DNA of 64,000 nucleotides from positions 62,001 through 126,000 of the forward strand of contig NZ_LDPV02000053.1 of assembly GCF_001038425.2 (NCBI RefSeq). The letters are read 5' to 3'. This DNA is from Ornithinibacillus contaminans (lineage in GTDB: Bacteria > Bacillota > Bacilli > Bacillales > Amphibacillaceae). Position numbers and translations under genes: made by a program. Below are positions 27,073 to 35,717 of this stretch, piece after piece. The notes under the pieces are model-generated. The model was not told the DNA's origin and made no database searches. It saw only the letters and a list, made by a program, of their open reading frames with translations. Numbering within the stretch: position 1 is the stretch's first letter; each line of letters begins with the position of its first letter.

Positions 27073-28108
27073 TATATGGACCTCTCAAGTCACTATTCTC
27101 GTAGAGTTCCAAGTTATCGGAGGCAGGTAAACCTAAATGAGTTCTAAGTTCATCCTCTACACTTTTTCTGCTTTCTTCATCAACCTGATAATACCAGAGA
27201 CCATCATCCATATACCCACCGCTCCCCTCTAGTTTTACGGAATTAATAGCGATGTTTTTGTTAAGACCATAACTAGCAAAAGACTTCAATTCGTCAAATG
27301 TTAAATTAGTAGTCATATTATTTCCGACGGCTTCTAATAGATTATCCAGTTTGAATAGAGAAGATGCTGATGAAGCTTCTTTAACGACCGCTTTAATAAT
27401 TTCTTGTTGTCTCATTCCCCGTTCAATATCGCTATCGTATTTTCTTGTACGTGCTAAAGCTAATGCTTCTTCTCCATTTAAGCTTTGGTAGCCGGGAAGT
27501 AAATGTATTTTATCTTTCCTATCTTTTGAATCTTGTTCATACATTTCAAAAGGAACGTTATAATTTATTCCTCCAATTGTATCTACTACTTCAATAAAAG
27601 CGTCAAAATTTACTCGTACATAGTAATCGATAGGGACATTCATAAATTGTTCTACTGTTTCGATTGTTGCTTTAGGTCCACCAAAAAAGTGGGCATGGTT
27701 GATTTTAGTGAAGTATTTTACTTCGGGGACAAATACATAGGAATCTCTAGGTATACTTACCAATTTAATATCCCCTTGTTCCTTATTAAATGTAGCTAAT
27801 ATAAGAGTGTCAGAACGACTATTTTCCTCATAGCTTCTTTTTTCACTGTCGTCCACTCCAATAATAAGCAAGGAGACATTATCCTCGATCGGATTTACAT
27901 CTTCCTCTCGCAATTCAGAGGTGTTATTAGGACGCTCAACTTGTTCGAAGGAATTGTCTACTATTTTTTCAGCCTTTGTATATATGCTGACTCCATAAAT
28001 AATAATGCCAAGAATTATTGTACTTATGACGATTGATAGATATGTAATTATTTTTTTTCTTTTTCCTCTTTTATTTTTAGCTCGTCGTGAATTTTCTTTT
28101 TCTTCCAT
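27059..28108 (-). CDS. LytR-CpsA-Psr (LCP) family cell wall polymer ligase, copy 3
   Basis: A 349-residue type II membrane protein: very basic N-terminus (RRAKNKRGKRKK), one span about residues 19-41, LCP catalytic domain outside. Motifs: VSLLIIGVDDSEKRSYEE, LVSIPRDSYVFVPEVKYFTK, INHAHFFGGPKATIETVEQF, ALALARTRKYDSDIERGMRQ. Clearly paralogous to copy 2 at 15641, with an added acidic tail. AAGGGGA precedes the ATG. Convergent with the WTA operon and sharing its terminator. Confidence 0.9.
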   Translation of the reverse strand: MEEKENSRRAKNKRGKRKKIITYLSIVISTIILGIIIYGVSIYTKAEKIVDNSFEQVERPNNTSELREEDVNPIEDNVSLLIIGVDDSEKRSYEENSRSDTLILATFNKEQGDIKLVSIPRDSYVFVPEVKYFTKINHAHFFGGPKATIETVEQFMNVPIDYYVRVNFDAFIEVVDTIGGINYNVPFEMYEQDSKDRKDKIHLLPGYQSLNGEEALALARTRKYDSDIERGMRQQEIIKAVVKEASSASSLFKLDNLLEAVGNNMTTNLTFDELKSFASYGLNKNIAINSVKLEGSGGYMDDGLWYYQVDEESRKSVEDELRTHLGLPASDNLELYENSDLRGPYIEKE

Positions 28109-28228
28109 ACGATATTCCCCTTAATATTCCATTTACTTTTAGTTTACAATTAATATTTCTATTCGTAAATGGTTATAGTGGTTACATAAAATAGTAGAAT
28201 TATATTGAAATTAAATTCCTTGGTTGTC

Positions 28229-28257
28229 TTTACAATTGTTTCAGTCATTCATATATG
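28229..28257 (+). promoter_or_regulatory. Possible promoter of the pyruvyltransferase gene
   Basis: TTTACA, 17-nt spacer, TATATG, about 145 nt before the chosen start. The rest of the 28109-28401 gap holds only a short inverted repeat (TCTTGA-N5-TCAAGA, 28288-28304). Confidence 0.3.
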
Positions 28258-28401
28258 ATTTACTTATAAAAGTATAGAAAGAATCAATCTTGAATCAATC
28301 AAGAATATGGGGTGGCATATAATTTAGATATTTTGTTTAACACTTCATAATATAGGGAAATATTTTCAAGAATTGAAATAATGGAAGAGAGGACTAAACA
28401 T

Positions 28402-29778
28402 ATGAAAAACTTACTAATAAGAGCAGGAATGTCACCTTTGGATACCTTTGACCCCTCTTTTATGATCCTAAATAACTCTATAGGAGGTAATGTAGGAAAT
28501 TTAGTCTATCAATTTAGTGTATTTCGCACTTTAATGACAGAAGGAACTACCATTACACCAGATTATTATGAGATAGACCCTAAAAAAGCAGAAGAGATAA
28601 ATGAAAAGTATGATTGTTATATAATTCCATTAGCTGACGCCTTTCGAAAAGATTTTGTACCTTCATTACGAAAATATACCAAGTTGATTCAAAAACTAAC
28701 AATTCCAGTAGTGGTTATTGGTGTTGGGCTAAGAGCGCCATTTGAACCACAATTAGATGAGGGATTTTCTTTTGATGATGATGTAAGAGCCTTTGTGAGT
28801 GCTGTTTTAGAAAAATCAACTACTATTGGGGTACGAGGTGAAATAACTGCTAAATATCTTAGTAGGCTAGGTTTTAGAGAAGGAATAGATCATACTGTTA
28901 TTGGTTGCCCATCTATGTATACCTTTGGAAGGGATTTAACTATTCGGGAGACTAAGATAACCAAAGATTCCATGGTAACAGTTAACTCATCATTACTCTC
29001 TCCAAATAATGTATTAGATTTTATTTCGAGAGGTATGGAGGAATTCCCCAATCATTATTTTATTCTACAATGGTTGAAAGAAATGAGACTGACTTATGCA
29101 GGTGCACCTGGAATATCTAATAAGTCAATCGAAAATTATCCTATCAAGATGTCTGATGATGCATATATGAATAATAAAGTACGATTCTTTCTAAATGTAC
29201 CAACTTGGATTGACTTTCTAAAACAAGCTGATCTTAGTTTTGGTGCTAGGTTGCATGGAAATATTACTGCCACTATTGCAGGGACACCAAGTCTTATAAT
29301 ACCTAAGGATGCAAGAATGAGAGAATTAGCAGAATATCATGGATTAACGCAAGTTTGGCATAGTGAAATATCAGAGAAAACTTCACTAAGTGAATTGATA
29401 GAACGATCTGATTTTCATTCTCCAGAGAGAAAGCAAAGTATTAACTTCGACCATTTTATTAGTTTTCTCAATACGAATAACTTAGATCATATTTATAAAA
29501 AGGATACAAACCCTTCCGTCATTCCTCTTGACGATCAATTAACTGAGGTTCAACTTAAGCAACCTTTAATGCCTGTCAGTGCATGTAGTATAGAGGAAAT
29601 GGCAGATAGATGGGAAAATTATTATCCTTTGCTGGAAAAGTCATATGAAGAGAAAATCAAAGATTATAAAGGGAAACTAGTGGAAAAGGATAAAAAAATA
29701 AAAAGACAACAAGCAATACTAAATAGAAAGGCAGTACGAATAGCCTTAAAAACTGCAAATATGTTTAGAATTAAATAA
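28402..29778 (+). CDS. Polysaccharide pyruvyl transferase family protein
   Basis: A 458-residue protein of the PS_pyruv_trans (CsaB/EpsO/WcaK) family, which adds ketal pyruvate from phosphoenolpyruvate to sugars of wall or exopolymers. Visible features: LNNSIGGNVGNLVYQFSVFR near the start, VVVIGVGLRAPFEP, IGVRGEITAKYLSRLGF, VIGCPSMYTFG, SFGARLHGNITATIAGTPSL. The C-terminal 50 residues are a highly charged helix (KDYKGKLVEKDKKIKRQQA) ending in an amphipathic tail. I start at the ATG at 28402, which has GAGAGGA 8 nt upstream; the in-frame ATG at 28381 has none. A terminator follows. Confidence 0.82.
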   Translation: MKNLLIRAGMSPLDTFDPSFMILNNSIGGNVGNLVYQFSVFRTLMTEGTTITPDYYEIDPKKAEEINEKYDCYIIPLADAFRKDFVPSLRKYTKLIQKLTIPVVVIGVGLRAPFEPQLDEGFSFDDDVRAFVSAVLEKSTTIGVRGEITAKYLSRLGFREGIDHTVIGCPSMYTFGRDLTIRETKITKDSMVTVNSSLLSPNNVLDFISRGMEEFPNHYFILQWLKEMRLTYAGAPGISNKSIENYPIKMSDDAYMNNKVRFFLNVPTWIDFLKQADLSFGARLHGNITATIAGTPSLIIPKDARMRELAEYHGLTQVWHSEISEKTSLSELIERSDFHSPERKQSINFDHFISFLNTNNLDHIYKKDTNPSVIPLDDQLTEVQLKQPLMPVSACSIEEMADRWENYYPLLEKSYEEKIKDYKGKLVEKDKKIKRQQAILNRKAVRIALKTANMFRIK

Positions 29779-29794
29779 AACTTTAATACCTTTA

Positions 29795-29830
29795 TAAAAG
29801 CCATGAATTTTTAGTTCATGGCTTTTAGCA
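29795..29830 (+). terminator. Intrinsic terminator after the pyruvyltransferase gene
   Basis: 13-bp stem TAAAAGCCATGAA and complement, 7-nt loop. Confidence 0.8.
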
Positions 29831-29864
29831 TAATGAACCATACTACCAATAAGGTGGTGTTCAA

Positions 29865-32345
29865 ATGACATTCGACTTCAGAAATCTTGAAATTGTAGAA
29901 GTTAAAGATGGTCAAGTAATCCTTCAATTGAAATTACCTACAAGTAAATACGACACAGAATTTAGTACAGAATTCTTAGCATCTAAATTGGGGAAGCAAA
30001 ACCTAAAAGATGCAGCTAGAGAAGTAGTTAAGAAAAACCTACCGAGAATAAAGGTAGCTACAGTTGTGATTATGGCAGGGAGTGTAGTGCTAGCTAGTTT
30101 TCCCATTAACAAAGCAGAAGCACATGAAATTGATTTCAATATGTCTTACCTTTATTTCGGCAATACACAATCCTACATTTCACAAATTGACCAAACACAG
30201 GGGAATCTTAACCATGTGGCACCAAGCTATTTTGATATTAATCCAGATGGCTCGTTACTTGTTACAAAACAGTATGATCCAGCGTTTGTATCGGAAATGC
30301 ATAAACGAGGGATTAAGGTAGTACCGTTTCTAAGCAATCACTGGGATCGTACTATTGGACGAGCCGCATTACAAAATAGAGAAAAGTTAGCACAACAAAT
30401 TGCTGAATTTATTATGAAGAACAATCTGGATGGCGTCCAAATTGATATAGAAAATGTCACTGAAATTGACAGGGATAATTACACAGATCTTGTAAGATTA
30501 ATCCAGGAGAAGCTACCTGATAATAAAGAAGTATCCGTCGCAGTTGCTGCCAATCCAAATGGATGGACAAAGGGCTGGCATGGTTCTTATGATTATGAGG
30601 AATTAGCGAAGTATAGCGATTATTTAATGATAATGGCTTATGATGAAAGCTACACTGGTGGTCCAGAGGGGCCAGTAGCTAGCTATGGCTGGGTGGAACG
30701 TTCAATTCAGTATGCGCTTAACCAAGGAGTCCCATCCGAAAAAGTTGTACTAGGCATTCCATTCTATGGTCGATTTTGGAAGGAAGGAGCTACTTCGGGA
30801 GGAGTGGGGATATCCAATAAACGTGTTGATGAATTATTAGCGAAGTACGGCGGTAAAGTCACTTTTGATGAAGCCTCCAAATCGCCAATGGCAACAATAA
30901 CTGTTAACGAAGGGGATCCACCAACTACAATTGCTGGTAATTTACTCACTCCAGGCACGTATCATATTTGGTATGAAAATAATGAATCCCTTCAAGCGAA
31001 ATTGCAATTACTTCATAAATATGATTTAAAAGGAACGGGTAGCTGGAGCTTGGGACAAGAGAATACAGCCATTTGGCAGAATTATCGTTCTTGGGTCGCT
31101 CATGATGGCATTGCGGTGCAACCATCTGTACCTGAGCAGCCAAAAGAACAGATTGGAACAGTCCAACCTTCCGAAACGCATAGTTATACAGTTAAATCAG
31201 GTGATTCACTATGGAAAATCGCAACCCAGTTTAAGTTAACAGTCAATCAATTAAAAGAATACAACCAGCTTACTACAGATGTGATTTTTGTTGGGCAGGT
31301 TCTTTCGCTTATTCCAAAAACACAGCCAGGAGCAGATCAGATTATTATATCTAATCCAATTGCAAGTACTCCTGGGGCAATAACAGCACCGGCCACACCA
31401 GTTCAACCACCAAAAACTACTGCACCATCCACTAAAGTAAGTCTTGTTGGGAAATATATGGTTCCCAAAGCTACGAATACGTATATGAGAAGTGCGGCAT
31501 CTTCTAAAAATAAAATCGTGAAGACATTAAAAACTTCGGATTCATTAAAGGTTATCCAGGAATATACAGATAAGTCAAAGGTAAGTTGGTTAAAAGTTCA
31601 AACCGGAAGTACAACAGGGTGGGTACTTGCATCACAAGTCAAGACAAAGCCAGCAACAACAGCCTCAACTCTTGTTGGTAAGTATATGGTGCCAATAGTA
31701 ACAAAGTCATATATGAGGAGTGCAGCTTCTACTAAAAATAAGATAGTAAAAACGCTAAAGACTACGGATTCATTAAAAGTTATCCAAGAATACACAGATA
31801 AATCCAAAGTGAAATGGCTAAAGGTGCAATCTGGAAGTACAACCGGTTGGGTGGTAGCATCGCAAGTGAAGACAAAGCCAGCGACAACTGTTTCCACACT
31901 TATTGGAAAATATATGGTCCCAAAAGTATCAAAAACCTATATGAGAAGTGCAGCTTCTTCCAAAAATAAAATAGTAAAGACATTAAAGACCACCGATTCA
32001 GTAAAAGTTATCCAAGAATACACAGATAAATCGAAAGTGAAATGGCTAAAGGTGCAATCTGGAAGTACAACCGGTTGGGTAGTAGCATCGCAAGTGAAGA
32101 CAAAGCCAGCGACTACCACACCTGCAAAAAAATATACGGTTTTAAAGTATGGCTTAAAAGGGACAGCTGTAAAGGAATTGCAGACGAAGCTTAAAAAGAA
32201 TGGTGTTTATAAGAAGTCGATCAATGGAAGTTATGATGCAGCAACAAAGGCAGCTGTTATTGCTTTTCAAAAGAAATACAAACTGTTAGTTGACGGAATT
32301 GCTGGTCCACAGACACAATCAAAATTAGACGCTGTTGTAAAATAG
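29865..32345 (+). CDS. GH18 family wall glycosidase with LysM, three SH3b and PG-binding domains
   Basis: An 826-residue multi-domain protein. Residues 1-65 look cytoplasmic (FRNLEIVEVKDGQVILQLKL), then a hydrophobic span about 68-84 followed by NKAEAHE, a possible cleavage site. A GH18 barrel spans about 92-425 with the catalytic signature DGVQIDIE (D189 to E196) and LMIMAYDESY. A LysM domain lies at about 439-484, three near-identical SH3b repeats at about 525-745, and a peptidoglycan-binding domain (KYGLKGTAVKELQTKLKK) at about 757-825. GH18 proteins with LysM occur in spore germination and wall turnover in Bacillaceae. The long N-terminal leader is unusual. AAGGTGG precedes the ATG; a terminator follows. 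Confidence 0.88.
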   Translation: MTFDFRNLEIVEVKDGQVILQLKLPTSKYDTEFSTEFLASKLGKQNLKDAAREVVKKNLPRIKVATVVIMAGSVVLASFPINKAEAHEIDFNMSYLYFGNTQSYISQIDQTQGNLNHVAPSYFDINPDGSLLVTKQYDPAFVSEMHKRGIKVVPFLSNHWDRTIGRAALQNREKLAQQIAEFIMKNNLDGVQIDIENVTEIDRDNYTDLVRLIQEKLPDNKEVSVAVAANPNGWTKGWHGSYDYEELAKYSDYLMIMAYDESYTGGPEGPVASYGWVERSIQYALNQGVPSEKVVLGIPFYGRFWKEGATSGGVGISNKRVDELLAKYGGKVTFDEASKSPMATITVNEGDPPTTIAGNLLTPGTYHIWYENNESLQAKLQLLHKYDLKGTGSWSLGQENTAIWQNYRSWVAHDGIAVQPSVPEQPKEQIGTVQPSETHSYTVKSGDSLWKIATQFKLTVNQLKEYNQLTTDVIFVGQVLSLIPKTQPGADQIIISNPIASTPGAITAPATPVQPPKTTAPSTKVSLVGKYMVPKATNTYMRSAASSKNKIVKTLKTSDSLKVIQEYTDKSKVSWLKVQTGSTTGWVLASQVKTKPATTASTLVGKYMVPIVTKSYMRSAASTKNKIVKTLKTTDSLKVIQEYTDKSKVKWLKVQSGSTTGWVVASQVKTKPATTVSTLIGKYMVPKVSKTYMRSAASSKNKIVKTLKTTDSVKVIQEYTDKSKVKWLKVQSGSTTGWVVASQVKTKPATTTPAKKYTVLKYGLKGTAVKELQTKLKKNGVYKKSINGSYDAATKAAVIAFQKKYKLLVDGIAGPQTQSKLDAVVK
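31441..32115 (+). repeat. Three tandem SH3b-encoding repeats (about 228 nt each)
   Basis: Units beginning near 31443, 31671 and 31899 encode a repeated pattern starting GKYMVP, then YMRSAAS and ending in ASQVKTKPAT. Units two and three are almost identical at DNA level over more than 100 nt, indicating recent duplication. Confidence 0.9.
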
Positions 32346-32385
32346 ACTCTGGTCATTAAGTTGTTTGACAAGCACTACTTAAGCT

Positions 32386-32423
32386 TTAAGGGAATCCTCA
32401 TATAAAGGATTCCCTTAAGTTTT
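32386..32423 (+). terminator. Terminator after the GH18 gene
   Basis: 13-bp stem TTAAGGGAATCCT and complement, then GTTTTG. Convergent to the cytochrome-domain gene. Confidence 0.8.
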
Positions 32424-32434
32424 GATAAAATTAT

Positions 32435-33808
32435 TTACTCCATCCCCGACAACCACTCCACCAAAATCGTCAATTCTCCCTCAGTCAATTGCGATTGTGC
32501 AGGCATTAATCCACTACCATATTGGATAATATCCTGTAAATTGGGTGGCGTGTACTTGGCTCCGATAGTATCGAGGCTTGGTGCAGCATATCCTCCAGCC
32601 AACTCAATTCCGTGGCAGTCCATGCAGTTTTGTTCATAAATGGCATATGCTTCGGCATTATAACTCACTTGGTCATCATAGGAAGAAGCATTTCCTTCAT
32701 TACTGTATTGAATATCTTCTACTTCTGTCCGATAAAACTTCCACATGCCTTCTTGCTTTTTGAATGTATTTAGTGCGATAGCGGTATTATCAGAGTAGGC
32801 CATTCCTGATACCTTTACAGATGTCTGTTGGATTCTTACTGTCACCTCATCCGCCCTAATGGTTACAAACTCAATACCATCAATGGTGTATGCTATGTCA
32901 TAATCGCCAAATAACTGATGCGTGACTTCCTCCGTTTGAAAATAAAGGTCTGGAGAAACTTCGTCATAATAAATCGTATCCATGTAGGCTGATGCGTCTT
33001 CATTCCGCAGCGCATCGATGTTCGCATGGATAACATTGGTAACATCGATTTTGATTTGTTCTTCATTAATAGTAGCTGCTGATTCATTCTCATTGTCAGC
33101 AGGTTGTTCATTTGCTATTACTGGCTCATCCTTTAGCATGGATAGAGTTGGAATGTATACTGTTACGATAGAAATAACAACATAGATTGCCATAACGGCA
33201 AAGACTGATTTTAAGCTTGTTCCACCTTTTTGAACGACGATTGCTGCGATGTTTTCTGTAGGTGGATATGTACCCTTAATCTGTTTTATTTTCTTTTTGG
33301 CAAATTGTTCATAGAGCTTGTTGCTACATAAACCGAATACAACTATGTATGCGACGGAAATGCCAGCTGACACACTGATTTCAACATCGAAAAGCGTGGT
33401 CAAAGTATAAAACGCGATAAAAAATCCTAATAAGACGAATGTATAGCCATACATTTTTCGGTAAGTCATCCAATAGATACTGAAGAAAAATGCTGCCCAG
33501 TTCCAGGAATTTCTCTTCTTCCATTTGGTCATATAATAATCTTCTTTAGAAGGACCAATAAATAGTCGAAGTAGTTCCTCCTCTTCCTCGATTACTTGTT
33601 GTTCTGTTCCAGCTGGACGGTCCTCGTCTAGAAGCTGATGCGCTATCTGTGTAATTGGTTGGCCGGTCTCTGTAGTACTATTTCTCTCTGTCTCTACTTG
33701 TTCCTCACCACTAATTGATACGATTGCTTTGCCGCATGAACTACAAAACCTTGCGTCTTTTGGTAGCTTTGCACCGCAGTTTGTACAAAACAAAGTTGTT
33801 TCCCCCAT
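32435..33808 (-). CDS. Zinc-ribbon/DUF2628 membrane protein with C-terminal cytochrome c domain
   Basis: A 457-residue protein of unusual architecture. Residues 1-30 are a zinc ribbon (CTNC at 8-11 and CSSC at 22-25). Residues about 92-190 are a DUF2628-type region (KKRNSWNWAAFFFSIYWMTYRKMYGY) with several spans. A further span lies at about 205-228. The following ~150 residues look like an NTF2-like extracellular domain. The last ~65 residues are a class I cytochrome c: heme motif CMDCH at 395-399, and a candidate axial methionine in GLMPAQS (residue 435). The topology puts the heme outside the membrane, as needed for cytochrome c maturation. No convincing ribosome site precedes the ATG. Possible role: membrane-tied electron carrier; partner unknown. 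Confidence 0.75.
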   Translation of the reverse strand: MGETTLFCTNCGAKLPKDARFCSSCGKAIVSISGEEQVETERNSTTETGQPITQIAHQLLDEDRPAGTEQQVIEEEEELLRLFIGPSKEDYYMTKWKKRNSWNWAAFFFSIYWMTYRKMYGYTFVLLGFFIAFYTLTTLFDVEISVSAGISVAYIVVFGLCSNKLYEQFAKKKIKQIKGTYPPTENIAAIVVQKGGTSLKSVFAVMAIYVVISIVTVYIPTLSMLKDEPVIANEQPADNENESAATINEEQIKIDVTNVIHANIDALRNEDASAYMDTIYYDEVSPDLYFQTEEVTHQLFGDYDIAYTIDGIEFVTIRADEVTVRIQQTSVKVSGMAYSDNTAIALNTFKKQEGMWKFYRTEVEDIQYSNEGNASSYDDQVSYNAEAYAIYEQNCMDCHGIELAGGYAAPSLDTIGAKYTPPNLQDIIQYGSGLMPAQSQLTEGELTILVEWLSGME

Positions 33809-34055
33809 TCTCGTGCTGTTCTATTTTTCTCTGAATCTTATTTTTGCTCAGATAATTAATTATACAAGAATACCGCTACTATTTGCATCAAAAATTTGGG
33901 CGCCTAGGATAAATTTGGTATGGAATAGGACGCTTTTCTTCTATAGTATAATTCGAACAAAACGTTCCCAAAGTAGCATCTTCGAAAAAAATTAAATTTA
34001 CATGCCACCTTTTGCCTCTCCCGTTCGATTATAGAGGTGAAAGGAGGTGGCAAGT

Positions 34056-34280
34056 ATGGCAGTAGCAAATATGACTAACTCTCAGCTGCGTCTAGTTCTT
34101 CATGACGGGGATGACCCGGAATCAGGAGAGCCGATTTACAAGTTTAAAAGCTTTAACAATGTAAAGACTGACGCAACTGCGGATCAATTGTATACCATTG
34201 CAAATGCGTTTGCAGGTCTACAAGAGCGCCCGTTATACAATGTAGAGCGTAAAGATAGCTCTGACATTATTGAGGCGTAA
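34056..34280 (+). CDS. DUF1659 family small protein
   Basis: A 74-residue protein of the DUF1659 family, known from Bacillaceae without a defined function. Recognisable is YKFKSFNNVKTDATADQLYT and then a helix (IANAFAGLQERPLYNVER). The ATG at 34056 has AAAGGAGGTG 8 nt upstream; a GTG at 34047 lies inside that ribosome site and is rejected. It is first of three very short genes (with DUF2922 and YvrJ) that commonly occur together. Confidence 0.8.
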   Translation: MAVANMTNSQLRLVLHDGDDPESGEPIYKFKSFNNVKTDATADQLYTIANAFAGLQERPLYNVERKDSSDIIEA

Positions 34281-34316
34281 TGCGTTATGACATGATAATA
34301 GAGGGGAGGTTAGCGC

Positions 34317-34529
34317 GTGAAAAAGCTTGAATTGAAATTTGAGAATGAAGATGGAAAAGTGGTTACCTATACATTAGATAACCCGATTGAACCAGTCGAT
34401 CCAACTGCAGTTGATGCGGCAATGGATGAGATTCTTTCCCAAAATGCATTCACTACTAGCGGTGGAAACTTAGTAGCGAAGAAAAGCGCTCGTGTTGTTG
34501 AGCGTATTGTGGAAGATATTGAAATTTAA
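34317..34529 (+). CDS. DUF2922 family small protein
   Basis: A 70-residue protein matching DUF2922: LKFENEDGKVVTYTLDNPIE, then VDAAMDEILSQNAFTTSGGN, ending in a strand VVERIVEDIEI. Start is GTG with GAGGGGAGG upstream. Function unknown in the family. Sits 36 nt after the DUF1659 gene and before a hairpin and the yvrJ-like gene. Confidence 0.8.
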   Translation: MKKLELKFENEDGKVVTYTLDNPIEPVDPTAVDAAMDEILSQNAFTTSGGNLVAKKSARVVERIVEDIEI

Positions 34530-34545
34530 TTACGTGTGATAAATC

Positions 34546-34574
34546 TGGCCAGCAATTCGTTGCTGGCCAATTTT
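34546..34574 (+). terminator. Terminator or attenuator after DUF2922 gene
   Basis: 10-bp GC-rich stem TGGCCAGCAA and complement with a TTCG tetraloop, then ATTTT. The short T-run may allow read-through into the yvrJ-like gene 20 nt on. Confidence 0.75.
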
Positions 34575-34594
34575 GCTAAACGGAGGTGAATGAG

Positions 34595-34729
34595 TTGGAA
34601 AACTGGACATCGCTCCTGACAGAGGTTGGCTTTCCTATTGCGGTAACGTTCTATCTATTGCACCGAATCGAAGGCAAGCTCAACACCCTAATCGAGTCGA
34701 TCCACGCCCTGCCAGAAAGAATGAAATAA
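34595..34729 (+). CDS. YvrJ family mini-protein
   Basis: A 44-residue protein starting at TTG (34595), with CGGAGGTG 7 nt upstream. Residues 1-25 form a hydrophobic helix with the family pattern WTSLLTEVGFPIAVTFYLLHRIE, followed by a short amphipathic helix (LNTLIESIHAL). This matches the YvrJ family of Bacillaceae. In Bacillus subtilis yvrJ is under the SigO (YvrI) sigma system; whether that applies here is unknown. Likely a membrane micro-protein. Confidence 0.8.
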   Translation: MENWTSLLTEVGFPIAVTFYLLHRIEGKLNTLIESIHALPERMK

Positions 34730-34742
34730 AAGATCAGAGGTG

Positions 34743-34771
34743 GTGCCTGGACCACTAGGCGCCTGGCCCAC
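34743..34771. repeat. Short GC-rich direct repeat of a dispersed GGTGCCTG-type element
   Basis: Two 13-nt units, GTGCCTGGACCAC (34743-34755) and GCGCCTGGCCCAC (34759-34771). Its ACCACTAGGCGCCT (34751-34764) recurs with one change at 35551-35564. Confidence 0.6.
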
Positions 34772-34929
34772 CCGAATTATGTCGAATAATGTCAAAAGTT
34801 TCTAACAACAAATTAGGAAAATATAACCAATTATCGGAAATTTTGTAGTATACTAGTAATAGGGATGAAATCACTACTAAATATAGCTTGCATATCTATT
34901 CGTGTATGAGCGATAGTTGGGGGTTAATC

Positions 34930-35400
34930 ATGGGACGCAATCAGGGGCAGAAGCATGGCAAATATCGGCCGAATAATTGGTTTAAGGGAAATGCTGATCA
35001 TTACCGGGCAGAGGTAATCGAGACGGCCAAGCAATTAGGAAAGCTACAAGACTTAGAACGGGAATCCTATATAAGCGAATTAATGCAGCGATCTGATACA
35101 ATCAAGTTCGCGACGCAAATACTGGACCATCTTAGTCAGTATATCAACACTAACGAGAAACTATCGGACAAAGCAAAAGAGCTGCATACGGATACAATCG
35201 AACATCTAATGAAACGGCTCCAAAAGAAAAACAAACTATCACCGATGGAAATACGATCGATTTATATTGAAATTGCTGAGCTTCGGAGGAATATTGATTC
35301 GAGGTTTCGATTCTGGCTCTTGCAGCTAAAGAACAAATTAACACCGCCAAAATCCACTCTTAAGGTTTCTGAATCGGGATATTCCCGTAAGAAAAAGTAA
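34930..35400 (+). CDS. Conserved-looking cytoplasmic protein, function unknown
   Basis: A 156-residue basic, mainly helical protein with no family I recognise. It opens GRNQGQKHGKYRPNNWFKGN, continues with three predicted long helices (for example SELMQRSDTIKFATQILDHL and KNKLSPMEIRSIYIEIAELR) and ends in a lysine-rich tail. No membrane span or signal. I start at ATG 34930 because GGGGG lies 7 nt upstream; earlier in-frame starts lack a ribosome site. It stands alone between copies of a dispersed short repeat and is followed by a very long hairpin. Confidence 0.6.
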   Translation: MGRNQGQKHGKYRPNNWFKGNADHYRAEVIETAKQLGKLQDLERESYISELMQRSDTIKFATQILDHLSQYINTNEKLSDKAKELHTDTIEHLMKRLQKKNKLSPMEIRSIYIEIAELRRNIDSRFRFWLLQLKNKLTPPKSTLKVSESGYSRKKK

Positions 35401-35450
35401 TGTGGAGGAATACGATACAGCATGTTAGCAAAACCAACGTTAGCTCATAG

Positions 35451-35536
35451 AAAGAAGTGACACATTGTCGTGCAACCCTAAAAGGAGTGCTTAAAAACTA
35501 CCTTTTTCGGGGCACGTCAACGTGTTACTTCTTTTT
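35451..35536 (+). terminator. Long composite hairpin terminator
   Basis: AAAGAAGTGACACATTG...CGTGC (35451-35473) pairs with the complement-like segment at 35511-35533 over about 23 bp with three mismatches or wobble pairs; an inner AAAAGG/CCTTTT stem forms a second level. TTTTTGTTTTG follows. Longer than other terminators here. The rest of the gap to 35717 contains a copy of ACCACTAGGTGCCT and AT-rich sequence only. Confidence 0.65.
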
Positions 35537-35717
35537 GTTTTGCCTATAAAACCACTAGGTGCCTTCCTCGATAAAAAAATAGGAATTCATTCTTATCTCA
35601 ATCCCGCTAGAATAAGAAGTACGGGCTATAGTAATTTCCATAAAAAAAGCCAAAATTAATATATCTATTAGCTATTATCTGTAGTACTATATTCTAGTGC
35701 TATAGAAAGGAGACATT

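Noticed and set aside
31441-32115. CRISPR-like regular repeats
   Set aside because: The 228-nt period encodes protein domains in frame; unit size and absence of spacers exclude CRISPR.
31598-32119. Repeated minus-strand frames
   Set aside because: Antisense images of the SH3b repeats in the GH18 gene.
35451-35536. Miniature inverted-repeat transposon
   Set aside because: No target duplication seen and the T-run after the hairpin fits termination.
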